DNA of 64,000 nucleotides from Otatea glauca (lineage: Eukaryota; Streptophyta; Magnoliopsida; Poales; Poaceae). The notes under the pieces are model-generated. The model was not told the DNA's origin. It ran no database searches and was given only the letters and a program-made list of their open reading frames with translations. Made by a program: the position numbers and the translations under genes. Below are positions 34,560-46,745 of this stretch, piece by piece. The stretch spans positions 3,906,001 through 3,970,000 of the forward strand of contig CM070723.1 in NCBI GenBank assembly GCA_036346275.1, in the 5' to 3' direction. The number at the start of each line of letters is the position of its first letter. The first letter of the stretch is position 1.

Positions 34560-35375
34560 CTGAATTTCAGGCTCTGAAAAAAAAGCATAATTATATTTAG
34601 ATCCTTCCAACGTTTTGTAAAAAAAAAAAAGATTTTCGGTTCAGCGAAATCACATATCTTTTGTGAAAGGACCTTAAATAAATACAGAAAAACATGTAAT
34701 TACGTTTAGATCATTTTAACCGTTTTTTACGAAAAGGACTTTTCGGTTCAGCAAAATCATAGATCTTTTATGAAAAGACCCCAAATCATTGTAAGTTTAC
34801 TGGGAACTAGGCCATGTATCCACCCTCACTGAAAGGCCGTCGGAAAAAGCGTAATTACATTTAGGTTCTTCCAACCATTTTTTACGGGAAGGACATTTAG
34901 GTTCAGTGAAATCGCAGATCCTTCATAAAAGACCCCAAATAAATGTAGAAAAAAGCGTGATTACGTTTAGATCATTTCAACCATTTTTTACGAAAAGGAC
35001 CTTTCGGTTCAGCAAAATCACAAATCTTTTGTGAAAAGATCCCAAATCATTGTAAGTTTCCTTGCCAAGAAGCTAGGCCATGTGTCCTCCCTCACTAAAA
35101 GACCCTCAGAAAAAACGTAATTACATTTAGGTCCTTCCAACCGTTTTTTACGGAAAGGACATTTCGGTTCAGCGAAATCGCCAATCCTTTGTAAAGAACT
35201 CCAAATAAATGCAGAAAAAATGCGTAATTACGTTTAGATCCTTTCAACCGTTTTCACGAAAAGGACCTTTCAGTTCAGCAAAATCACGGATCCATCATGA
35301 AAGGACCCTAAATAAATGCAAAAAAGAGCGTAATTATGTTTATATCCTTTCAACCGTTTCACGCTTTTTCTCGAT
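34560..35375. repeat. Dimeric tandem array, ~108 + ~158 bp units
   Basis: Seven unit starts marked by taattacgttta(g)-like words lie at 34588, 34696, 34852, 34958, 35118, 35225 and 35331. The spacings are 108, 156, 106, 160, 107 and 106 bp: short and long units alternate, giving a ~265-bp higher-order unit that breaks down at the right end. Every unit has tttcggttcagc(g/a)aaatc; the long units add an insert with taagttt...taggccatgt. No coding function is visible. Confidence 0.85.
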
Positions 35376-35606
35376 TTGCTGGCGTGGCTCATCTAGTAGC
35401 GTCTATTTCACCTTGAAAAAGAGCGAGAAATTACCTCTTCGTGGGATCGAGTCCCGTGCAACCGAAGCTCTTCCTCTCTTCTTCCATAGAGATCTTCAAA
35501 GAATAAGATGTATCATGTTAAATTTTTCTAATACCTTCTTGGTATAGGTCGACTAGTGTACAAAGATTTCTTCAAAAAAATGCTTTAGCTACAGGCCTAA
35601 TCAATA

Positions 35607-35902
35607 CTCTCTCCGTCTAAGCTTATAAAACCTATTTTTTTGGCACATAAACCAAGAAGATATTAAAAATAACTAGATTGCTCCTAATTATTATTACTAA
35701 GTACTATATTCAATACATACATGTAGAGAATATGAAGTAAAGTTGGATATTTATTAAGAGTATATCGGGAACACCATATGTATATTTATTAGGGGTATAT
35801 CAGGAATATCACGCTAATTTTTGTATTAAAATATGAAATACACATTATATTTATAGACAAGATCATTCAAAAAATAAATCTTATAAACTTAGACGGATAG
35901 AG
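35607..35902. mobile_element. Stowaway-like MITE
   Basis: The ends are CTCTCTCCGTCTAAG(c/t)TTATAA and its inverse TTATAAACTTAGACGGATAGAG, flanked by TA on both sides, the Tc1/Mariner target. It is ~296 bp and non-coding. It is a close relative of the MITE at 43349-45485 and shows that element's structure before the LTR insertions. Confidence 0.85.
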
Positions 35903-36029
35903 TATTTAGCTTTACCCAAATATTTTATCTCAAACTCTATAAGATAAGAATCCACGAGTGTGGTCAGGTAATTGTTGGCATTCAGGGCAAGCCAAACCAT
36001 GTTTGCAGACACTATGCAAGGACACGACG

Positions 36030-36440
36030 GTGACGGTGAGTTAGGCAGTGTCAAGCCTCGAGAGGCAGTAGAGATAGCCGGCAGCGGTGCAAAAAACCCA
36101 CAGAAAATCCCATTAAAACCCTAGTTAGCAAGTTAACCAATCTAATATAGGTTTCTAGCATTAATTAATCATCAGGATTAATCTAATAATACGGAGATCG
36201 AAAAAAAAGAAACCGACGACAGACTGTTAAGCCTTAGAGAGCTTCGTGATAATGTGTTAAATAATAATTTGATCGTCGTAGATCAAACTCAATACCAATC
36301 AGCCAATATTAAAAATACTTGAAAAATAATCATAAAGACCAATACCGCATATGCAAGATACAAACTTTTTTTATTAATTATAGATTAATTCTGTTGTATA
36401 ATAGACGCTATATTTATAGCCAAAACTCTATGCAATAGTT
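36030..36440 (-). mobile_element. Possible copia LTR/leader remnant
   Basis: The minus strand carries GGCTATAAATATAG (about 36420, TATA-like) and TTATCACGAAGCTCT at about 36240, a word shared with the region at 11500. No coding part follows. The rest is AT-rich. Tentative. Confidence 0.3.
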
Positions 36441-36861
36441 TCCGAGTTCCGACCGAACCGAGGTCGGTTATATCTCAACGAAGACGTCGCCAAACAAAAC
36501 GTCGAATTAAATAAGGAACCCACCACGAACCCACCCGTACTCGGCCCCACTGCCGTGCGGGCCCCACCACACCCTGTCTCACGCCCTCACGCAGCCAGCG
36601 ATACGTAGGTTACCGCACGTCGCACGAACGAAAAGGCCACACCAACGGTCACAGATTGGGCTGATGGGCTCGTCTCGTCGTCTCGCTCGCCAACTCCGTC
36701 TCCAACCAAACCAAATCCCCGCTCCCTTCCTTCTCCATACCATCCACTAGTCCACCACTCTTCCTCCTACTTTGCCATTACGCTTACGCTAAGAGAGACA
36801 AGAAAGGCTGCGGACCTGCGATTGAGCTCCACCGGCCCGCCGCCTCCGCCACGTGCGCGAC

Positions 36862-39686
36862 ATGGGTGCCGCCGATAACGCCGTACGGCTCCTCTTTCGC
36901 CGGAAAGATTGTTTCTTTGAGTAATCTGTCCTGTCGTTCTTCCCGTTTGGTGTGGCCGGGCTCATGGGGTTCTTGGTTGCTGCGTCCGTGTGATGTGTGC
37001 AGGCGCCGCGGCAGGAGGAGGCGGAGAGGGGCAGAGGGAGGACGCCGGCGCCGGAGGAGGTGAAGGTGGTCGTCGTGGACGAGCCGCCGCCGGCGATGGC
37101 GAGGCTGCAGGCGCAGCGGCCGGTCGCGCCGCTGCAGGTCACCAAGCAGGCGCCGCCGCCGCCCATTTCGGTGGCCTCCGGTGGCGTGGATCCGCCGCCG
37201 CCCGTGGCAACTTACCAGCCCGTCATGCAGACCCCACCGCAGGTACATAGAAATGCCCAATTGCTGCTTGTTCTATTGGATTTTTAACCGAATTTATTAG
37301 TTTATTTTGCTTAAATAGTTAGATTAGCTCGGTCTTTTTAGAACAAATGTGTGTGTGGGAGGACTGCGATTGACTGTATCACGCTGGTTGGTAGTCAAGT
37401 ACAATAATTTTGTTTGGTACTATTATTTGTATAGTCCCGTACTCCTTGGCTACTCGACCTCTTTACATAAAAAATGTGCATATGTGGTGGATTATGCCAT
37501 GCTACATTGACACGATGAACTCTAAATCACTCCTAAAAAACAGCCGTATAATAGTTTTCTACAGACAGTGGCGTTTGATTTCGTCTTGAAATAGGCAGGG
37601 AACTATTTTATTTGAATATTCGTTTGTGATCTTTCGAGATATTTGTTATATCGTCTTAAAATAAGCAGATAATTATTCTATTTGAAAAGTCAGTGGTGAT
37701 ATTTCGAGATGTTTGTGATACCTGATAGAAAGAGAAGCGATCTTTACGTGTCTATTGTAAGTTGAGGCTCTTCAATCATGGAGCTTCCACATAGCAGTGT
37801 AGCCAGACTCTGCAACCTCTCGCCATAGAAAAGAAGGGGAGAGGTGGTAGGGTTTGACACGATTTCTTAATCAATTCAGCCTAACCTGCAGCTTTAATTT
37901 AATTTGCTGAGAGGAACTTATGCGCTAATATCTCCCGGTAAAATACCCCCTAGAATGTACATGGAATCGAATCTCCTATTATTCCTGTGACTTGATTTAG
38001 GAATGCAATATTCCATAGACACCTAACTACCTAACAATAACCCGTTAGATTGAGTACTAAACTAAGCTTCAAGTTGTAGCAGCTAGCTAATGACCTACCA
38101 ATCCAATTGGTCTAATGGAGTAAATTAACTTGGCGTGTCAGGTGCCTCTCGCGTCGCTGAACTCGCGCGTGTACACCAACGGCATCTCGCTATGCCTCTT
38201 CCTGCTCCACCTCGCCGCGGCCGCGTTCGCCATGGGGTTCTTCGTGTTCAGGGCCGTCAAGGACATCGTCCAGCACCCACGGTCTCACAATGCGCGGCGA
38301 GAGCGCAGCCTGCTGCGCGACTGGCTGCCCCCCGTGGAGGGCGCGGTGGCGCTCAGCATCGTGCTGGCGTTCGCGTGGCAGAAGGCGGTGCGTGCTTGGC
38401 CGCGCGCCATGGTCCGCGTCATCCTCTGGTCCAGCTTCGGGGTCACGCTGGCGGTGGGCGCGCTGCTCATGTGCTTCTCCATGCCGGCCACCGTCGGTCT
38501 CGGCGTCGCGATGGTCGTGTTCTCCATCGGCACGGGGCTGTACGCGTGCTGGGTGACGCGCCGCGTGGGCTTCACCGCGCGGGTGTTCGAGCGCGCGGTG
38601 CAGCCGGTGGACAAGTTCCGCGGGCTGAACTGCCCCGCCTACCTGATGGTCGCGGCGGGGTTCGTGTGGATCTCCGTGTGGTGCGTGGCGGTGATCGGCG
38701 CGGTGAACTTCCGGTTCCCGGGGCTGACGATTCTGGCGCTGGTGCTGAGCCTGGCGTGGACGGCGGAGGTGATGCGGAACGTGGCGAACCTGACGGCGAG
38801 CCGGGTGATCGCGCTCTACTACCTGCGCGGCATGCAGTCGAGCGTGGAGTTCAGCTTCCAGCGCGCGCTGTCGTACAACCTCGGCAGCGCCTGCCTCGGC
38901 TCCCTCTTCGTCCCCACCATCGAGGCGCTGCGCATCCTCGCCCGCGGCCTCAACCTCCTCGAGGGCGAGGACGAGTTCATGTTCTCCTGCGCGCACTGCT
39001 GCCTCCACGTCATGAACGCCATCTTCCAGTACGGCAACAGCTGGGCCTTCGTCCATGTAAGCGCCCGTTCTTGTCTGAATTCTTACATTTCTTACTCTGC
39101 CTTTGATCCTAGTATCGACATGGTTTGTGCGATGGTGAATACTATTTCAGATCGCGGCGTACGGGAGGGGGTTCGTGCAGGCGTCGCGGAGCACGTGGGG
39201 GCAGTTCGAGCGGCTGCAGGGGATGCCGGCGCTGGTGGACTCGGACATCACGAGCTCGGTGTGCTTCCTCACCGGCGTGACCAGCGGCGCGCTCTGTGTG
39301 TCGCTGGCCGGCTCGTGGACGTTCGCCACGCACAAGCACTACACGGCCACCGTGTCGCTCCAAGCCTTCTTCGTCGGATACCTCATGGTACGCGCGCGCT
39401 GCTCGCCCTCCCTCACACAGTCACACACAAAAATAAAAAGAAAAAGGTGCCATTTTTGTGTCGCGCTAGCGACGTTTCTGACGTGCTGTTTTTGTGTTCG
39501 TTGCAGACGCGGATTGGCATGGCGCTGCCGCAGGCGTGCGTGGGGTGCTACTACGTGTGCTACGCCGAGAACCCGGGGTCGCGGATGTTCGACCCCACCA
39601 TACCGGAGCGGCTAGACAAGATGCGGGAAGGGCGCGACCCGCTGGTGCCGACGCCGCGGTTCCCGCACCAGCACGCCGGCGCGTGA
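36862..39686 (+). CDS. Choline-transporter-like protein (CTL/SLC44, PF04515)
   Basis: Five exons: 36862-36882, 37003-37242, 38142-39056, 39151-39387 and 39507-39686, giving 530 aa. All junctions are in phase 0 and GT-AG. The family comprises multi-pass membrane transporters related to human SLC44/CTL; plant members sit in the plasma membrane, Golgi or TGN and affect choline and lipid homeostasis. The N-terminus is Pro/Ala-rich and cytosolic (PPPPISVASGGVDPPPPVA). About ten hydrophobic segments follow from residue ~95 (GISLCLFLLHLAAAAFAMGF; VAMVVFSIGTGLYACWVTR). The conserved family region includes VIALYYLRG, VPTIEALRIL and YGNSWAFVHIAAYGRGF. The first exon is a 21-nt microexon (MGAADNA); a downstream in-frame ATG at 37096 is an alternative start if that exon is wrong. 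Intron 2 holds a ~73-bp tandem duplication (37580-37722). Confidence 0.9.
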
Positions 39687-42600
39687 CCTGGCCGCTGCCC
39701 TCGTACTGCTGCAGTCCACCGAATCCCAGCCTTTGCGATCCGTGCGAACGCTCCGTTCTGATGGGATTGGATTCGGACCGAACCCGGATTGGGCGAGCTC
39801 ATTCCTCTGAGTTGACCCGGTGATCCGGTAGACGAGACTTCAGGCTTGCCGTCTCACAAATGGAAGGCAACTGGAGCTGTAGAATTGGACAAGGAATCTC
39901 ATGGCCGAGCCCGAGACAGATACATCCGTGTAATCGAGAAAAGACCATGCTGAGCCTTATCAACTCGGGAGCCGGGATACGAGTTGATGTTCTCCTCATT
40001 CCTGTAAATTCCCCCCCATTCTTTTGACATCTCCAATTTTTTGTTAGTGGAAATGAGAAGCCTGAATATTTCATGTTTCGGGTGTGTAAACAAATTAATT
40101 GTTACTACATTTATAGGGAAATCCTGTGAATATTTCCAAACTTATCTTTTTGGTGCTTGACTGGCCATGTTGATCTCTTTGTTGTGTTGCATGATGATCA
40201 CGAACCGGACCTTATAGAGTTGAAGGGCATAGAATATCTGAACAAAACATATAGTGGACCAGTCTGGTGTAGTGGTGTGCGACTGTGTGGGTGGGTCATT
40301 AACAACTTTGCACAGGTTTGTCATACAATAATGATGGTAGATAAGCATTAGGTCAGTAAAAATGTCACATCTATAGTTTTTTTTAGAGTTATAGGGTTTA
40401 ATTTTGTTTGCTGAGTGGGGTTTGGTGGCACAGGAAAAAAAAGCCACTACCAAACTCAGCTGAACTAAGCCCATAAACGAAGACTACGGGGTTTCATTTC
40501 GTTGGATATATTGTCTGAGGAATACCTATACGGAAAGGGTGAAATTCAAGTCTTGTTTTTGCAAAAGAGGCCAGGTGAAGCACTATAAATTTACAAATTA
40601 CAAGTGATAGTGCACGCCCTCAAACATGTGTAGCTAGCTGAGAGCGCTACATCAACTTCCGGAGATGGTACGGTCCAATGTCTACATGACCAAAATACTG
40701 TAATTTGCTGCGATTATGGCATCTACTAATGATATATATAGGCCTTGTGGTCCATTGATTTCACAGCGTCCATGCATCACCTTCAGCCAGAGGAAGGAAA
40801 GGAAAAGGTTCGCCCGGTGCGCGCGCACGATCGCGACTGGACAAGCTTCTATCCGATTGTTTGTCACGTACTCACTCCGTTGCGGAGCGCGACCTTTGGC
40901 CATGGGCCATGGCCGCTTTTGGATATTCATGCGAGATGGGGAACCTCCCCGTGAGTCGTGACGCAGGTACGACGTTACGAGGCCGCCCTGCGCGAGCTCT
41001 GCTCTGTTACCTCCTGGGCAATGGCCGCGCCTTTTAGGCCGGCCCTCCCGTGACCGGCCTAGCACGGCACTTTACGAATGTTTTTAGATCAGACATGATG
41101 GCTTACGCTGAGTTTAGAAACTCGACCCGACGAGCGATCTAGTCCGATACGATCTATTGAATTGTGTCTAGTTGGTACGAGACGAATATAGTCATGTCAT
41201 AAAAAAAACATCCTATTTATAACTCATCTCATCATCAACTAACTTACCTAGTGATCCAATCTATTATCAAATATTATCTCTCCCATTCATCTCCTTCCAT
41301 GATTTATCTAGAGCAATCGTCGTCTTCCCGTGTCTCCGTCATCTCTCTCTCCTCCCACCTTTCACCCCTGCTTTCTCCCCGCACCGCCACCTCAATGCTA
41401 GATCCAATAACCTTCGGTCACGTCGCCGCCGGATATGGCCTTTAGGCACCGCGACACCAGCTTCGCTGACCGTCCTGAGGAAGAAAACGACAACGATCGG
41501 AGAGGAAAAAGACGACGACAGTGTCAGATCTCGACGATCCTCACTGCCTCGGTACCGGATCCAGCGGTTTTCGGTCATGCTGTCGCCAATCCAGCCTTCC
41601 TGCACCGCGTCGCCACCGTCCCTGGCCACCATACGCCAATAGGTGTCCCACTCGTTCCCGCCTCCTTTCCTCTCCTCTACAACAGTCTAAATGGACCGGA
41701 CCTACGAAGATGGTGTGATATGTCAATGAGCTATGCCTAACCTTCCCGGAGACGAGTCAGGCTAACGTGACAATGGTTGACTGACCGGTACGGTCTAAAC
41801 CCACGCCCAATGCCTAGGTCCAGCATTGCACCCCAAATCTAACTCCACGACCAGATGACTTGACATCTCTTTGCGTGTTTCCTACATTCACAATATACGG
41901 AAGATCTATGGGCCAAACATCTAAAGTACATGCAAAATTTAGCTAATGTCCAAAAGAGCAACGCCGAACCTCGATTTCCTTCGGAATCACATAGTACATC
42001 CTCTTTGGCATTGTTACGACATTCTTCAATACCTCGAAATCGTCTGAAGCTACACAAATCTTGTTAGCACTACAATCCTCAGCAAGGCAAAGAGCTTCGT
42101 TGCAAGCGAGAGCCTCCAGAGTAATTGAATCGTTGATACCCTCGCAAACGATTGCACTAGCCGCGACAGATCTGCTTGATTTATCTCTACAAACAGCAGC
42201 AACACATCAACAACGATCTTAAGATACTCCGTCCACCCTGCAATATATGTCTTTATCATCGAGAAACAACGTCCCACAATATATACGTTCATTGAGAGAA
42301 TTAAAGTGTAGTTATTTCAAATTTTTCACTCCATACCCTGCTATTAATTTAGAAAAGTATTTTGAGTAGTTGTAGTATGATATTTAATAGGGGTACTGAT
42401 GATACTGATTTTTCTAGATTTAGTGTTTTCTACGTACATATAGTGAGGCCTGAGGATAATCATCATGGGGAAGTCCATCTAGAAACTTGATGCCTGAAAG
42501 TTAAACCTTTTTGTGTAGCCATTGATTGGGTCGCGTGAGTGTCTGGGCCGAGACAAGTGTTTCGTCAGAGTTTCTTTCTATACGGATGACATAAAGGGTT

Positions 42601-42770
42601 GGGCTGCAGTGGTGTGTCGGCTGGGCTCCGTTTGGCGTAAGGCTTGGATGTATATACCGACTTGGGTTAGGGTAGTTTATCGAAGTATGAAACCGAAAAA
42701 TACTATGGGTTTGAGTGGATTTGTTTTCGGTTTCGGGGATCAGGCACATCAAGCACAGCACCTCTATCCT
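39687..42770. other. Intergenic, no gene recognised
   Basis: The first ~400 bp are the 3' flank of the choline-transporter-like gene. At 41390-41660 two imperfect direct repeats occur (gatccaataaccttcggtca and gatccagcggttttcggtca, each followed by tgtcgcc/cgtcgcc), probably from a decayed element. Open frames of 70-130 codons on both strands lack recognisable motifs. Confidence 0.4.
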
Positions 42771-43158
42771 AGGGTCTGTTTGGGGGGTTGTAGCTGGGTT
42801 GAAAAGCTGTTTTTGGTTTGTTGGGCTGTAAAGCAGCTGTGGCTTTTCTTGTTATGCTGTTTGGCAAACTACCTGCTGCAGCTGTAGCTTTTGAGGGCTA
42901 ACCAAAATGGAAGATAGCAACATAGTGAAGTACATCAGCATCCGAGTGGGGAGGTGACGTGGAGGCGGTGAGGCGGGGTGGCAAAGGTTGGGAAGGCAGA
43001 GCGAGCGAGTTAGGAGGAGTTCAAGCGAAGCCACAGCTGAAAAGCTCCTCCTCAGCAGCTGCAGCTTTTGGGGGTGCTTCTGCTATGGCTTAGCTTTGCA
43101 GTCATGCTGTTTGGGGGAGCTTTTAGCCCAAAGCTGAAGCAAAGCTAAAGCACAGCTC
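42771..43158. mobile_element. hAT-like MITE, copy 1 of a pair
   Basis: It starts gggtctgtttggggg and ends near aaagctaaagcacagctc. The interior is rich in agctg words and includes gaggtgacgtggag and gaagccacagctgaaaag. The same sequence occurs in inverted orientation at 46331-46745, which defines the element. Non-coding. Confidence 0.75.
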
Positions 43159-43425
43159 CATTGCTTGACAAGACTATCTTTATACAATGTTTGCTTTGCG
43201 GAATTGAACGTGAATCGTCTCCTATTCGACTGCTACAAGCACCTGTGGTGGAAGATGCATGCACAAGACTTGAAAACTCTGTTTTCTTGACCTTGACACG
43301 TGCTGCTTCGGGAGACTTGAAGTGCTCTGCCTTCCGGCTCCATTGGCGCTCCCTCCGTCCGAGTTTATAAGATCTATTTTATTTTATCATGTAGACAAAA
43401 AAAATAGAAATAACTAGATTATTTA

Positions 43426-44359
43426 TGTCGGCGTTTTCGAGCGCCGGCAAGTAAATTTGTAAGTCTAGGGGGTCGCGCGTTCCACTCCCTGAATGGTTAG
43501 ACTCGTGAGTCCAAGATGTATACTGGTTCGGGCTGAAAGTCCCTACTCCAGTTCAGATGGCAGTATTGTATTGCTTTTGCACTATATTTTTACAGACGAG
43601 GCTCCTAAATGACTTAGTCTCCTCGTGTTCTTATGTGTCCTCCCTTTGAATCGTTTAGTCCTGCCTCCTTTCATACAGAAGGAAGGGGCAGGTTACATCG
43701 AGAGTTGGGAGGAAGAGCGAGGTGACCTATGTTAGGAGCTCCGGTCCTTCGTCCTGTGGACTGGTCGCCACCCGTCTTGCCCATGCTGGGTTGGTAGCCT
43801 TGGTGGTCAGGGAGGTTAGGTATTCCCCGGGAAATAGCGTACTTGCCCTCTGTGACCCTTGCGAATGCTGACGTTGCGGTGCGTGACGTTGGTGCTGCCT
43901 CGGGAGGGAGCGTGCGTTAGATCTTGACGTGGATCGGTTGATGGGCCGAAGCTTTATCTTCTGCAGATCACCGGATCTTCTTGGGAAGGAGCCACCGCCT
44001 TGTATAGTCACTCCGATTGACCTCATTCGGGTGCGTGGCGAGGCCGATGAGGACCTGACACGCGGCCCTCGGCGTCCGTCACCCTGGTTCGGTTGGAGTC
44101 GGGAGATCCCGCCCCGCCAAGAGGGTCGGGAGCGCTGTCCGGTCGGAGTCGGGGGATCCCGCCCCGCCAAGAGGGGGTCGGGAGCGCTGTCCGGTCGGAT
44201 TCGCTTCCCCTGGCCGGTCGGGAGCGGATGTCTTGTGCGGTCTCGCAGGCGATTCGGTCGGTGGCGGGCCGGGCGCGGCCTGTTGGGCTGGAGATATGCT
44301 TGAGGCCGCTGGCTCGTCGCTTCGGGCTGTTGGGGTACCCCCGTTATTAGTATTCGTCA
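43426..44359. mobile_element. Solo LTR 1 (934 bp)
   Basis: It begins TGTCGGCGTTTTCGAGCGCC and ends TATTCGTCA. The 5-bp duplication attta flanks it on both sides (43421-43425, 44360-44364). It has TG...CA ends and no internal coding domain, so it is a solo LTR, probably of a gypsy-type element. Internally ggtcggagtcgggggatccc and variants are repeated (44090-44190). Confidence 0.88.
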
Positions 44360-44401
44360 ATTTATAATTATTATCACTAAGCACTATATTTAATATATGC
44401 G

Positions 44402-45337
44402 TGTCGGTGTTTCGAGCACCGGCAAGTAAATTTGTAAGTCTAAGGGGCCGCGCGTTCCCACTCCCTGAATGGTTAGACTCGGAAGCTCAAGATGTATACT
44501 GGTTCGGGCCGAATGTCCCTACTCCAGTTCGTGTGGTGGTATTGTATTGCCTTTAGGGCGGATGGTTACACAGTGTTTACAAGAGCGAGCTAAGAGCCTT
44601 AGCGCAAGAATGCTGGTTGCTTGTGCGTGTGTGTCCCCTTTTCCTCGGGGTTCCCGCCTCCTTTATACGAGAGGAAGGCAGTTACATCGAGTAGGAAAGG
44701 CGAGGTGACCTATCCGAGAGCTTTGGTCCTTCGCTCGCCGACCGTCACCGCTTGTCTTGCCCACGCTGGGTCGGTAGCCTTGTTGGGCAGAGCGGTTAGC
44801 TGCTTCGTTGGGAAATAGCGCACCTGCTTTCTGTGAGCCTAACGAGTGTTGACGTTGCTGTGTATAACGTTGGTGCCGCCTCGGGAGGGAGCGTGCTTTT
44901 GTGTCGTACGTGACCGGTCGATGGGATTGGAAGCTTGACTTCAGCAGCCATTAAACCATCTTGGGAAGGGCCACCGCCAGACTGATACTTGATTGACCCG
45001 TCCGTGGGGCACGTGGCTGTGGGCCGGTGGAGACTTCGACACGCGGCCCTTGGCGGAGGTTGCCTTGGTTCGATCGGAGTCGGGGGATCCGACCTGCTGC
45101 GGAGGTCGGGAGCCATGCTTGGTCGGAGTCGGGGGATCCCGTCCCGCTGCGGAGGTCGGGAGCCCTGCTTGGTCGGGGATGCCTACCCCGATCGGTCGGG
45201 AATGGGCGTCCTGTGCGGCCCTGCAGGTGCTTTGGTCGGTAGCGGGCCTGGAGCGGCCTGTTAGGCTTGAGCTATGCTTGAGGCAGCCCGCTCGTCACCC
45301 TGGGCCGTTGGGGTACCCCTGGTATGAGTATTCGTCA
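44402..45337. mobile_element. Solo LTR 2 (936 bp), same family and orientation
   Basis: It begins TGTCGGTGTTTCGAGCACC and ends TATTCGTCA, with the 5-bp duplication atgcg on both sides (44397-44401, 45338-45342). It is similar to LTR 1 throughout (caagtaaatttgtaagtcta, gatgtatactggttcgggc). Because its target duplication differs from that of LTR 1, it is an independent insertion; the two are not the LTRs of one element. Confidence 0.88.
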
Positions 45338-46330
45338 ATGCGTATAGTGAATATTAAGTAAAGTTTGATTTTTATTAGGGGTATAGAGGAAATATCATAT
45401 TAATTTTGCATTGAAATATGAAATATACCTATATTTATAGATTAAATCGTTCAAAAAATAATCTTATAAATTTTCACTGAGGGAGTACATTTGTATTTGT
45501 CCAGATGCCCCCGTGTCATTTGATGTTGTTCCATCCCTTAAGGAAGTGTACCTATTATGCGGTGCAATATTTGATCATCATGGATTTAAGCTAAGTGAGG
45601 TGTTCTAAGTTGTTCAATGGTTATACATAACCTAATATTAAATTTCCAAGGAGAAAAGTTAAATCCATGTTAATTTTCATGCACCGTTATTACAATCTGT
45701 GTAGATTATACTGTGGATGTGTTTTTAATTTTATATATTTCATAATAAAGATCTTTGTTCAGTATTTTATATTTCTAAAGTGACAGTACGAAGATTGAAC
45801 AAGTATACATCATATCGTGCTAGCTTTAGCTGGTGCATGACTTGAGTTAGTTTTCAACTACTTCAAAGTATGTGATAGTTTAATTTGTAGTTGTCCGGAA
45901 GCATATTATAAACTATGAAACAGTTAACCTAATTGCTATTTTGATCTTTTTGTGCAAAGTAATAATTCTTGTTCTTTTTTTATGTATCTCTTTTTGTCAG
46001 GTTTGGATGCATCCGGAAGGAAAACAACTCTGCGCTGCGTTCAACAAACTAAGCAAGCTATCTATACATGGCATCTTTGTAGAACTTGATCTGTTATGGA
46101 CGACAGTCCTTCTAGAAGCTGCACCATCCATTGAGATGTTTGATATTGAGGTACTTTTGTCTGTTCGTTTTTCCTTTTTTTTTGTTTGATGTGTTCTCTT
46201 TCCTAAATTAACTTTGGTGCAAACCTTTCTTTCTGATTCAATTTTAAGAAATGCTTCCACCATCGTGCATACTTCCCTTGTATTGTGTTGTTGGCGTAGA
46301 AAAAGAATTGGCAGCCTTAAGGGCGGTTAG

Positions 46331-46745
46331 GGAGGGCTGTGTTTCAGTTTTATTTTAGCTTTATGCCAAAAGCTTCCCCAAACAGCATGGCTGTAAAGCA
46401 GTTAAGAAGGTAAGCTACAGCAGAAGCATCCCCAAAAGCTGCATCTGCTGAGAAGAAACTTTTCAGCTGTGGCTTCGTTTGACCACCTCCCACCTCGCTC
46501 GCTCCGCTTTCCCGACCTCCGCCACCCTGCCTCACCGTCTCCACGTCACCTCCTCACTCGGACGCCGTTATACTTCGTTATGTTGCTACCCCCCTCTCGG
46601 TTAGCCCCCCAAAAGTTACAGTTGTAGTAGCTAATTTGCTAAACAACATAACAAGAAAAGCCATAACCGTCAGCTACAGCTACTTTACAGCCCAACAAAT
46701 CAAAAGCAGTTTTTCAGCCCAACAGCATCTCCCCCAATCAGACCC
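46331..46745. mobile_element. hAT-like MITE, copy 2, inverted, in a pseudogene intron
   Basis: This is the inverse of the MITE at 42771-43158: its right end reads cccccaatcagaccc (inverse of gggtctgattggggg), and cttttcagctgtggcttcg is the inverse of cgaagccacagctgaaaag. Non-coding. Confidence 0.75.

Larger units (their letters stand above)
43349..45485. mobile_element. Stowaway-like MITE split by two solo LTRs
   Basis: It starts CTCCCTCCGTCCGAGTTTATAA and ends TTATAAATTTTCACTGAGGGAG. When the two LTR insertions (43426-44359, 44402-45337) and one copy of each target duplication are removed, a ~260-bp element remains that aligns with the intact MITE at 35607-35902 (aaataactagatt, actaagtac/actaagcac, gaagtaaag/taagtaaag). 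Confidence 0.85.

Noticed and set aside
34560..35375. Regular repeats that could suggest a CRISPR-like array
   Set aside because: The units are 106-160-bp diverged tandem copies with no separate unique spacers, and the DNA is plant nuclear.
38135..39106. Long frames on both strands over the choline-transporter-like exon 3 (323 codons plus, 288 codons minus)
   Set aside because: They are shadows of the real exon caused by high GC3; the real frame alone has helices, family motifs and in-phase splice sites.
43426..45337. One retrotransposon with two LTRs
   Set aside because: Only 42 bp of MITE sequence lies between them and each has its own different 5-bp target duplication, so they are two solo LTRs.
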